Positions 8,494 to 15,491 of a stretch of DNA of 64,000 bases are shown here, piece by piece. Source of the DNA: an uncultured Atopostipes sp. (GTDB lineage: Bacteria; Bacillota; Bacilli; Lactobacillales; Carnobacteriaceae_A); assembly GCA_910588235.1 (NCBI GenBank), contig CAJUOQ010000008.1, positions 1 through 64,000 of the forward strand, given 5' to 3'. Under the pieces are notes generated by a model. It had not been told where the DNA came from, made no database searches, and saw nothing but the letters and a program-made list of their open reading frames with translations. Position 1 is the stretch's first letter, and every line of letters begins with the position of its first letter. The position numbers and the translations under genes are program-made.

Positions 8494-8524
8494 TGCTCTT
8501 CCTCCTCGAAGAAGAGCAGATTTT
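8494..8524 (+). terminator. Second hairpin downstream of rplL
   Basis: TGCTCTTC (8494-8501) pairs with GAAGAGCA (8511-8518) and is followed by GATTTT. It may be a back-up terminator. Confidence 0.5.
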
Positions 8525-8578
8525 CACAAAAATATTACAATAATTTCTTTAGGAACCACATATTCTATTGGAAACTTA

Positions 8579-8587
8579 TGCTATAAT
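8579..8587 (+). promoter_or_regulatory. Extended -10 promoter of the SEDS gene pair
   Basis: TGC followed by TATAAT (8582-8587), 60 bases before the start at 8648. No clear -35. Confidence 0.6.
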
Positions 8588-8647
8588 AGCACTTGCAAAC
8601 TTAAAAAGCTTACCAGAATTTAAAAATGCTGATCAGGAGTGTAAAAA

Positions 8648-9838
8648 ATGAAAAGTAAAAATGAAAACACATCAAGGATCGATTATGGAATTGTCTTATG
8701 TATTTTATTACTGGCGATTATTGGTTTAGTCTCTCTTTATTCAACGACCGTTTTAATCCAAGGTAGCAGTATCAGTATGACGATTATGCAAGGAATATGG
8801 TACATCTTGGGGACAGCAGCGGCAGGTATGGTTATGCTATTTGACTCTGAACAACTGTGGAAAGTCACCAATTACTTATATTGGATAGGGGTTGCAGGTT
8901 TAGTCTTAACGTTGATTTTTTATGACCGTGGACTGGCAGCTACCGCAGGCTCTCGTAGTTGGATTAATATTCCGATTATTAATTTTACGTTACAGCCTTC
9001 TGAATTTGCTAAACTTCCTTATATTTTAATCCTGGCTAAAACGACAACAATACATAATGCGACATACGGTAGCCGAACAGTCGAAAGTGATTTTTTACTG
9101 CTCGGGAAATTAATTGCATGGTCTATTATCCCTTTAGCGTTAATTATTATCCAGCCGGATCTAGGAACCACGTTAGTTTATTTAGCAATCCTTGCTGGGG
9201 TTATTTTACTTTCAGGGATTCAGTGGAAGATTCTGCTCCCAATTATTTCGGTAGGACTAATTATTAGTGTAGGAACCATTCTTTTAGTCGTCTATAACCG
9301 AGATTTTCTGAAAGATGTCTTTGGTTTTCATGAGTATCAATTTTTAAGGGTTGATACTTGGCTAGATCCTTACCATGACACCACGGCTTCCTCTTACCAA
9401 GTCACACAAGCTTTCAAAGCGATTGGTTCGGGTGGCGTTTTTGGAAAAGGTTTAGGAGCTTCGGAGGTCTATGTCCCTGTTCGAGAATCTGATATGATAT
9501 TTGCGACCATTGGCGAGAACTTTGGTTTCGTTGGTGCTTCCTTTTTAATTTTTGTATACTTCGTTCTAGTTTACAATATGATTAAAATTGTTTATGACAC
9601 GAGAAATGAATTTTATGCTTATATCGCAACGGGCGTTATTATGATGATTGTCTTCCATGTGTTAGAGAACGTTGGGATGAATATCGGACTCCTACCAGTA
9701 ACGGGAATCCCCTTACCTTTTGTCTCACAGGGTGGCTCGGCTTTACTTGGAAATATGTTAGGTATTGGATTAATCATGTCAATGCGTTATCACCATCGAT
9801 CTTATATGTTTTCAGGCGAAGACGAAGGTTTTCACTAG
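8648..9838 (+). CDS. rodA: SEDS peptidoglycan polymerase, RodA-type
   Basis: A polytopic membrane protein of the SEDS (FtsW/RodA/SpoVE) family, which polymerises lipid II into glycan strands together with a class B PBP. The 396-residue protein has about ten membrane spans. It contains the family motifs GSRSWI with FTLQPSEFAKL near 110-130, QPDLGTT near 175, a large extracellular loop with a GSGGVFGKGLG-type turn, and a C-terminal GIPLPFVSQGGS signature near 360. The last motif and the first TM (IDYGIVLCILLLAIIGLVSLYS) favour RodA over FtsW. A second SEDS gene follows after 57 bases, probably in the same transcript. The split of roles is inferred. Confidence 0.85.
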   Translation: MKSKNENTSRIDYGIVLCILLLAIIGLVSLYSTTVLIQGSSISMTIMQGIWYILGTAAAGMVMLFDSEQLWKVTNYLYWIGVAGLVLTLIFYDRGLAATAGSRSWINIPIINFTLQPSEFAKLPYILILAKTTTIHNATYGSRTVESDFLLLGKLIAWSIIPLALIIIQPDLGTTLVYLAILAGVILLSGIQWKILLPIISVGLIISVGTILLVVYNRDFLKDVFGFHEYQFLRVDTWLDPYHDTTASSYQVTQAFKAIGSGGVFGKGLGASEVYVPVRESDMIFATIGENFGFVGASFLIFVYFVLVYNMIKIVYDTRNEFYAYIATGVIMMIVFHVLENVGMNIGLLPVTGIPLPFVSQGGSALLGNMLGIGLIMSMRYHHRSYMFSGEDEGFH

Positions 9839-9895
9839 GAGTCTACAGAGAATGAAAAGAGCTTATTATTTTATGACTAGAGAGAAGGGAAAACA

Positions 9896-11038
9896 ATGCT
9901 AAAAAAACGAATCAAAATGATGGATAAATGGATCGTGTTTCCTTTTCTTTTTCTAATTTTATTCAGTATTGTTGCTGTGTATAGTGCGAGTAGTTATAGT
10001 GCTTTGGAAGATTATGGAGATTCTAACCACTACCTTATTCGACAAAGTGCCTATGTTTTTGCGAGTCTTATTTTTGCAGCTATTGCTTATATTTTTCCGT
10101 TTCGTGTTTTAAAGAAAAAGAATTTTGTGCTGATAGGGACCATTGCCATGTTTGGTTTATTAACAATTGTCTTATTTATGCCCGCTATTCAAGGAGCACG
10201 ACGTTGGATTCCACTGCCAGGCTTTAATATTCAACCGGGCGAGTTTGCGAAAATTTTCGTTATTTGGTATTTAGCCTATATTTTTTCTAGGAACCAAAGC
10301 GAATTAGAAACACGTTTCATCGCCACGGCTTTAAGACCAGGAATATTAGTGGGCTTGGTCGCTATGTTTATTTTCTTTCAGCCTGATACAGGAACTGCTA
10401 TCATTATTGGCATGATCATTCTCGTGATGCTTTCAGCGAGTGGTGCTTCTCTAAAGTATGGGCTACGTTTTTTCTTAGCCATTGGCATTGCCATCGCTGT
10501 TGTTGTATTTTTGATCTATAATTTCGGTGAACACCTTCCTTTCTTGGATTATCGTTATGATCGCTTTTTAGGGTGGTGGGACCCATTTGGCTATTATGAA
10601 ACAGAAGGGCATCAGTTAGTTAATTCATACTATGCTTTAAACCGAGGCGGTTTTTTTGGAGTCGGCATTGGCAATAGTATTCAAAAAACAGGTTATCTAC
10701 CTTTCCCATATACGGACTTCATTATGGCTATTATTGGTGAAGAATTTGGTTTATTGGGTATTGCATTGATCTTAGGAGCCTTTGGTTTAATCATTGGCCG
10801 TGCCTTTTATATTGGCAGTCACTCCAAAGACAGTTTTAACAGTCTAATTTGTATTGGGGTAGGAGCGATGTTACTGATACAATCTTTAATCAATGTGGCC
10901 GGTGTGACGGGACTGTTACCTATTACAGGAGTCACCTTCCCGCTGTTAAGTTATGGAGGATCTAGTTTAATGGCCGTTTCTATAGGGATTGCTCTTGTGG
11001 GCAATGCTTCAACTTTAGATCGGTTGAAGAAAGATTAA
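9896..11038 (+). CDS. SEDS peptidoglycan polymerase, FtsW/RodA family (second copy)
   Basis: A second SEDS-family glycosyltransferase of 380 residues with about ten membrane spans. Family motifs seen are GARRWIPLPGFNIQPGEFAK near 100-120, QPDTGTA near 165, ALNRGGFFGVGIG, PYTDFIMAIIGEEFGLLG near 275, and the C-terminal GVTFPLLSYGGSS. The PYTDFI...GEE element is typical of FtsW, the septal polymerase, but other SEDS paralogues share it. The protein is unrelated enough to its upstream neighbour not to be a recent duplicate. The start is ATG at 9896 with GAAGGG upstream. Confidence 0.82.
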   Translation: MLKKRIKMMDKWIVFPFLFLILFSIVAVYSASSYSALEDYGDSNHYLIRQSAYVFASLIFAAIAYIFPFRVLKKKNFVLIGTIAMFGLLTIVLFMPAIQGARRWIPLPGFNIQPGEFAKIFVIWYLAYIFSRNQSELETRFIATALRPGILVGLVAMFIFFQPDTGTAIIIGMIILVMLSASGASLKYGLRFFLAIGIAIAVVVFLIYNFGEHLPFLDYRYDRFLGWWDPFGYYETEGHQLVNSYYALNRGGFFGVGIGNSIQKTGYLPFPYTDFIMAIIGEEFGLLGIALILGAFGLIIGRAFYIGSHSKDSFNSLICIGVGAMLLIQSLINVAGVTGLLPITGVTFPLLSYGGSSLMAVSIGIALVGNASTLDRLKKD

Positions 11039-11084
11039 ATAATAATGAGAAATTCCTTGTGTTCCATCAGAAAACTTGCTATCC

Positions 11085-11114
11085 TTGTAAAGGCAAAATT
11101 TTGGAGGTTAAAAT
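11085..11114 (+). promoter_or_regulatory. Candidate promoter of the uracil permease
   Basis: TTGTAA (11085-11090), 18-base spacer, TAAAAT (11109-11114). The -10 overlaps a GAGGTTA/TAACCTC hairpin, so this call is tentative. Confidence 0.4.
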
Positions 11115-11119
11115 AACCT

Positions 11120-11264
11120 CTGAAGAGTAGTTGTCACCTGGGTTAAATGATTGATCACAAAATCAATGATTAATATATAACGAGAGATGACGACCTCAAA
11201 GAGTTCTTTTGCTTGCTAAAAGAGCTCTATTTTTTTGCGCAAAATTAAATATGGAGGAGAAAAT
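11120..11264 (+). promoter_or_regulatory. Structured leader with attenuator, uracil permease
   Basis: The leader has an imperfect long stem: GTTGTCA pairs with TGACGAC near 11190, and inside it a 10-position stem around 11142-11171 closes with one mismatch. A strong terminator follows at 11200-11236. Pyrimidine genes in this group are usually controlled by PyrR attenuation, but I do not see the PyrR consensus. Confidence 0.55.
11200..11236 (+). terminator. Terminator in the uracil permease leader
   Basis: AGAGTTCTTTT (11200-11210) pairs with AAAAGAGCTCT (11218-11228), with one G-U pair, followed by seven T. It precedes the ribosome binding site, so it is an attenuator. Confidence 0.88.
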
Positions 11265-12527
11265 ATGCAAAAAGACCAAAAGATGTTATTAGGTGTCGAT
11301 GAGAAACCAGATTTCTGGCCAGGTTTATTGTTGAGTTTTCAGCATGTATTTTCAATGTTTGGAGCAACGATTTTAGTTCCAATTATTTTAGGGTTACCGG
11401 TCTCGGTCGCATTATTAATGAGTGGGATTGGAACGCTGATTTATCATTTTGTTACAGAATCAAAAGTACCCGTGTATTTAGGTTCCTCTTTTGCTTTTAT
11501 TGGTGCTATGCAAATTGCAATCGATCAATTTGGCGGTGATATCAGTGCTTCGCAATCAGGTATTATCATTTCTGGAGGAGCTTATATTATTATTGCCTTA
11601 CTATCGAAGAAAATAGGGACGAGCTGGTTAGATAAACTGATGCCACCCATTGTCATCGGACCAATGATTGTTGTGATTGGTTTAGGCTTATCAAGCACAG
11701 CAATTGAAAATGCAGACCTAGTAATCGGTGGACAGTGGCAAAACGTTCTCGTAGCTATTGTTACCTTTCTCATTGTGGCTTATGTCAATACAAAAGCGAC
11801 TGGTTTTCTCAAAATTATTCCTTTTCTGACAGGGATTGTTGGGGGATACCTTACAGCTTTTCTTCTCGGAACGGTCGATATCTCACCGATTATAGAAGCA
11901 GATTGGTTGAGCCTTCCAGAATTGTATCTTCCTTTTGAAACCTCTTTATTTAATCACTATAATTTTTATTTAGGACCAGAATCGTGGGCTTTTCTTCCGC
12001 TCGTTTTAGTGACGGTAGCTGAGCATATAGGAGATCATACGGTTCTTGGAACAATGACAAATCGTAATTACTTAAAAGACCCAGGACTTTCAAGAACACT
12101 CTCAGGAGACGGCGTAGCCTCGCTTCTATCAGCTTTTTTCGGCGGTCCAGCAAATACTACATATGGAGAGAACACAGGTGTTATTGGTCTGACTCGGATT
12201 GCGTCTGTTAGTGTGATTCGAAATGCGGCGATTATAGCGATCTTATTGAGCTTTTTTGGGAAGTTTACAGCTTTACTAACGACGATTCCAAGCGCCGTGA
12301 TCGGTGGAATGTCAATTGTTTTATATGGCGTAATCGCTAGTAATGGCCTAAAAGTGATGATCGACGAACAGCTTGACTTTACAAAAGCGCGTAATTTAAT
12401 TATCGCTAGTAGTATGCTAGTGATTGGTCTTGGAGGAGCTGTTTTAGATATGGGACCGCTAGTTATTTCTGGAACGGCTCTAAGTGCTTTAGTCGGTATT
12501 ATTTTAAATCTCATACTACCGGATTAA
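11265..12527 (+). CDS. Uracil permease (NCS2 family)
   Basis: A uracil/xanthine-type nucleobase symporter (NCS2, UraA/PyrP branch) of the cytoplasmic membrane. The 420-residue protein has about 12-14 membrane segments. It shows SSFAFIGAM near 78, the substrate-binding VAEHIGDHTVLG stretch near 255 with the family Glu and His, and GPANTTYGENTGVIGLT near 300, the strong UraA-type signature. The start is ATG at 11265 with GGAGGAGA upstream. An in-frame start at 11235 lies inside the terminator and is rejected. It could be named pyrP or uraA, so no symbol is given. Confidence 0.92.
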   Translation: MQKDQKMLLGVDEKPDFWPGLLLSFQHVFSMFGATILVPIILGLPVSVALLMSGIGTLIYHFVTESKVPVYLGSSFAFIGAMQIAIDQFGGDISASQSGIIISGGAYIIIALLSKKIGTSWLDKLMPPIVIGPMIVVIGLGLSSTAIENADLVIGGQWQNVLVAIVTFLIVAYVNTKATGFLKIIPFLTGIVGGYLTAFLLGTVDISPIIEADWLSLPELYLPFETSLFNHYNFYLGPESWAFLPLVLVTVAEHIGDHTVLGTMTNRNYLKDPGLSRTLSGDGVASLLSAFFGGPANTTYGENTGVIGLTRIASVSVIRNAAIIAILLSFFGKFTALLTTIPSAVIGGMSIVLYGVIASNGLKVMIDEQLDFTKARNLIIASSMLVIGLGGAVLDMGPLVISGTALSALVGIILNLILPD

Positions 12528-12584
12528 TTTGTAAAAGGTGAACTAGATTTTCAGCTACTGACGAGTGGATTGATTTCTCTTACG

Positions 12585-12612
12585 TTGTATTTTGATAAGG
12601 ATTTGATAAAAT
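12585..12612 (+). promoter_or_regulatory. Promoter of the YbxB-like methyltransferase
   Basis: TTGTAT (12585-12590), 16-base spacer, TAAAAT (12607-12612). Confidence 0.55.
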
Positions 12613-12652
12613 ATAAAAGAAGACAGAACAGAATAAGAGAGGACAATCAAAA

Positions 12653-13261
12653 ATGGATCATTATTATACTTCTAAACCTACGTCAGAAAGCAAACAAGAG
12701 ACTTGGACCACCGAAATTGAGGGAAAAGATTTTACCTTTACAACAGATTCAGGCGTCTTTTCAAAAAATAAAATTGATCTTGGTTCAGAAGTTTTAATGA
12801 CAACAGCTGAAAAAGTAGCATTCCCAGAGGGGGATCTTTTAGATGTAGGCTGTGGTTATGGATCCATTGGCCTTTATTTAGGAAAAGCTTTCCCTGACCG
12901 ACAGATTGAAATGGTGGATATTAATGAACGAGCTATAGCGCTCGCAAAGATGAATGCGGAAGCGAATCACGTTTCAAATGTAGAGATTTACGCATCCGAC
13001 TTATTTGAAAATATTCAAAATCAAGAATTTGCAGGAATTATTTCAAATCCACCGATTCGAGCGGGAAAAAAGGTTGTTCATGAAATTTTGGAAACAGCCT
13101 ATAACTATTTAAAGGAAGATGGATTCTTACTTATTGTCATTCAAAAGAAACAAGGGGCACCTAGCGCTCGGAAAAAAATGGAAGAAGTCTTTGGGAATGT
13201 TGAACGCGTTCATTTAGAAAAAGGGTATTGGATTTTAGCATCACAAAGAATGAAGGAATAA
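12653..13261 (+). CDS. Class I SAM-dependent methyltransferase, YbxB/RsmC-like
   Basis: A methyltransferase of 202 residues very like Bacillus YbxB, a short relative of the 16S rRNA guanine methyltransferase RsmC. Motif I is LDVGCGYGSIGLYL near 62-75, the catalytic/base-binding motif is SNPPIRAGKKVVHE near 125, and the C-terminal IQKKQGAPSARKKM is diagnostic for this group. The rRNA target is inferred from the family. In Bacillus the gene lies between rplL and rpoB. Here it lies in the same interval with transport and cell-wall genes around it. Confidence 0.9.
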   Translation: MDHYYTSKPTSESKQETWTTEIEGKDFTFTTDSGVFSKNKIDLGSEVLMTTAEKVAFPEGDLLDVGCGYGSIGLYLGKAFPDRQIEMVDINERAIALAKMNAEANHVSNVEIYASDLFENIQNQEFAGIISNPPIRAGKKVVHEILETAYNYLKEDGFLLIVIQKKQGAPSARKKMEEVFGNVERVHLEKGYWILASQRMKE

Positions 13262-13304
13262 GAATATATCCCTCCGATCGCTATAGAATAAATATTGGAT
13301 AAAG

Positions 13305-13357
13305 AAAAAAGAGTTACTTAACAGCTTTAAAAAATCTGCTGATAAGTAACTCTTTTT
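13305..13357. terminator. Bidirectional terminator, methyltransferase / AbgT gene
   Basis: A 15-bp arm (13306-13320 with 13343-13357) plus an inner CAGC/GCTG stem, flanked by A6 and T5, serves the two convergent genes. Confidence 0.9.
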
Positions 13358-13377
13358 AAATGCTTAAGCATCGTATA

Positions 13378-14916
13378 TTAAAAGATAATTGGAGCTCCTG
13401 GTCCAAGTGGTAATTCAAGTAAATACCAAGCAGAGAACAACAAGGTCCAGCTAATGAGGAAGGCTATCGAATAAGTAACCATAATGGAAATTAATGTACC
13501 GATTCCTGAGTCTTTATCATATCTTTTCATGAAGACTAAGATCATCGCAAAGTAACTCATGAGTGGTGAGATAATATTGGTTGTTGAGTCAGCTATTCGA
13601 TAAGCCATTAACGTTGCTTCTGGCGTAATGTTTAATTCATAAAACATTGGCGTAAAAATAGGGGATAAGAGCGTCCATTTTGCAGAAGCAGACCCCATAA
13701 ACAAGTTGATAATAGCGGTTAGAATAATGAAACCAAGTAAGATAGGTAACCCAACTAAATTAATCGATTTTAAGAAGTCAGCACCGACTGTTGATAAAAT
13801 GGTTCCCATATTCGAATAGGCAAAGTAATCAATTAACTGAGCAGCGAAGAAGGATAAGACAACATAGCCACCCATTGTCTTCATAGATTCAGTCATTCCT
13901 TCAACGAAATCATCAGAATTATTGATTTTATTCACCGTTATTCCGTATGCTAAACCAGGTAGGGTGAATAAAAGGTAAAGACCGAATAAAAGCCCGCTAC
14001 CTAAGAAGGCGTTTAAAGATTGACCGCCTGTCGTTTCATCAAAAGATTGGAACAACGCATTAGGACCAAACATTAGATAAGCCATAATCGCTACATAAAT
14101 AATTAAAACAATGAATGCATTTCGCAGTCCTTTTAATTCTTTATCGGTCAATGGTTCATCACTTGGCCGGTAACTGCCGGTGTACTCCCCGAGACGAGGT
14201 TCAATGATTCGATCGGTTACCACAGTTCCTACAATCGTTAAAAGAACAGTAGAAACAATTAAAAAGTACCAGTTGGCCGTGATGGACATTTCATAGTTAA
14301 TTCCTGCAGACGCTAATGATTCGTTCGCGATTCCGACTATTAGTGCATCGAGTTGTCCAGGAAGTAAATTCGCTGAGAAACCAGCAGAAACTCCCGCAAA
14401 AGCCGCGGATAAACCAGCAATTGGATGGCGTCCTGCCGCAGCGAAGATGAGAGCACCTAAAGGAATAATAACGACATATCCTACATCAGCCGCCATGTTC
14501 GACAGAATTCCGGCAAAAATGACTGCCGAAGATAATAAGGCTTTTGGAACATTTGCGAGTAGACGTTTCATTGCGGCAGCAATTAATCCTGTCCACTCGG
14601 CGACGCCTACCCCTAACATGGCTACAAGAACTGTTCCTAACGGGGCAAAGCTTGTAAAGTTTTCAACCGCCGAATTGAAGATATGATTAATGCCGGAAGC
14701 ATTTAATAATGAAACAGCCTCTACCGTAATATTTTCTTCAGCAGCTGTATCGAAATAGCTAACCTCAACACCTAATGACGCTAAGATATGAGACAAAACA
14801 ATAACAAAGCCAGCTAGAATAATAAATAATACGACTGGATGGGGAAGTTTATTTCCTACTCTTTCTATCCATCCCAACACCCCAGATGACTGTTGTGAAT
14901 TTTCTTCTTTACTCAT
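13378..14916 (-). CDS. AbgT-family transporter
   Basis: A 512-residue membrane protein of the AbgT family. The E. coli member imports p-aminobenzoyl-glutamate, a folate breakdown product, and other members have been linked to sulfonamide efflux. Features are the N-terminal GWIERVGNKLPHPVVLF stretch, the SNMAADVGYVVIIPLGA motif near 138, GVSAGFSANLLPGQLDAL near 175, and the C-terminal SASAKWTLLSPIFTPMF and DSTTNIISPLMSYF motifs. The start is ATG at 14916 with a GGAGGAG site upstream. It is alone, convergent with the methyltransferase, and preceded by a structured leader. Confidence 0.92.
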   Translation of the reverse strand: MSKEENSQQSSGVLGWIERVGNKLPHPVVLFIILAGFVIVLSHILASLGVEVSYFDTAAEENITVEAVSLLNASGINHIFNSAVENFTSFAPLGTVLVAMLGVGVAEWTGLIAAAMKRLLANVPKALLSSAVIFAGILSNMAADVGYVVIIPLGALIFAAAGRHPIAGLSAAFAGVSAGFSANLLPGQLDALIVGIANESLASAGINYEMSITANWYFLIVSTVLLTIVGTVVTDRIIEPRLGEYTGSYRPSDEPLTDKELKGLRNAFIVLIIYVAIMAYLMFGPNALFQSFDETTGGQSLNAFLGSGLLFGLYLLFTLPGLAYGITVNKINNSDDFVEGMTESMKTMGGYVVLSFFAAQLIDYFAYSNMGTILSTVGADFLKSINLVGLPILLGFIILTAIINLFMGSASAKWTLLSPIFTPMFYELNITPEATLMAYRIADSTTNIISPLMSYFAMILVFMKRYDKDSGIGTLISIMVTYSIAFLISWTLLFSAWYLLELPLGPGAPIIF

Positions 14917-14940
14917 ATTTCTCCTCCTTCATTTGAAAAA

Positions 14941-15110
14941 TGCATCTAAAAACAGAAATAAACCCTACAAAGCAACAGCCAGCATCTTTTAGACTGAAAA
15001 ACTTAGAGGCTACTTTGTAATGGGTTTATGCTCATCCACTGAGTCAATGAATAAAGCAACATTTGCCTTTTAGGGTATCAAAAATAAGGAAAAAATAAAA
15101 GGGCATTTAT
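14941..15110 (-). promoter_or_regulatory. Structured 5' leader of the AbgT gene (unrecognised)
   Basis: On the minus strand a long imperfect stem (complement of 15008-15029 with 14958-14980) ends in a T-rich run, TTCTGTTTTT, only some 25 bases before the gene. Further upstream another stem pairs TGCC-TTTTA with TAAAA-GGCA. This looks like an attenuated leader. It matches no riboswitch or T-box consensus that I know. Confidence 0.5.
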
Positions 15111-15209
15111 GTCTCTACTATATAAACATAAAAAACTAAAAGATGGAAAATGAGCGACAATAAAGCTAAAATAAAACTTTGAAGAAATAAAGAAAATAGA
15201 GTTTACCCC
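15111..15209. other. AT-rich stretch before the rpoB promoter
   Basis: Nothing coding is seen. It completes the 575-base gap between the AbgT gene and rpoB. Confidence 0.6.
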
Positions 15210-15238
15210 TTGACAGGAGCCTGAGGATAGCCTATACT
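15210..15238 (+). promoter_or_regulatory. Promoter of rpoB-rpoC
   Basis: A perfect TTGACA (15210-15215), 17-base spacer, TATACT (15233-15238). Confidence 0.88.
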
Positions 15239-15245
15239 ATATAAA

Positions 15246-15482
15246 CGCTATATTGTTGGAAATATTGGATAGAGCCGCCTGAAATATTGTCCAGGCAAGC
15301 TTTTAGGAAAAACAAAAGACATTGTGCATTTACTGAATACACAAATCTTTTGTATTTTTTTTGCTCAAAAACATGAAAAAAGGTCATTTGTTACTTAAAC
15401 GTAACTAATTTGTAACATTTGTAATGTGACAAAAAATACTGCAAACCTTTATTTCCGCAGAAGTTAGTGAAAACAATGAGAG
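15246..15482 (+). ncRNA. rpoB leader, candidate Lacto-rpoB motif
   Basis: The roughly 240-base 5' UTR contains a compact GCCTG/CAGGC hairpin near 15278-15297, preceded by two similar GGAAATATTGG-type segments. A strong terminator at 15312-15362 follows. A conserved RNA called Lacto-rpoB has been described upstream of rpoB in lactic acid bacteria. Position and order agree, but I assign it by context only. Confidence 0.55.
15312..15362 (+). terminator. Terminator inside the rpoB leader
   Basis: ACAAAAGA (15312-15319) pairs with TCTTTTGT (15346-15353), and inner TTGTG (15322-15326) with CACAA (15340-15344). A run of eight T follows after one A. Confidence 0.85.
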
Positions 15483-15491
15483 GTGAATAGA

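Larger units (their letters stand above)
8330..8647 (+). other. Intergenic region rplL to rodA-like gene
   Basis: The 318-base gap holds the rplL terminator, a second hairpin at 8494-8518 and one extended -10 promoter at 8579-8587. No coding sequence is seen. Confidence 0.7.

Noticed and set aside
12068..12514. 148-residue minus-strand frame inside the uracil permease
   Set aside because: It is an antisense shadow. The plus-strand protein has clear family motifs.
14941..15110. T-box or THF riboswitch before the AbgT gene
   Set aside because: The conserved sequences of these elements are absent. Only generic stem and T-rich features are present, so it is listed as unrecognised.
15483..15491. 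Upstream GTG start for rpoB
   Set aside because: The codon lies in the ribosome binding site itself and no other site precedes it. GTG 15492 gives the conserved N terminus.
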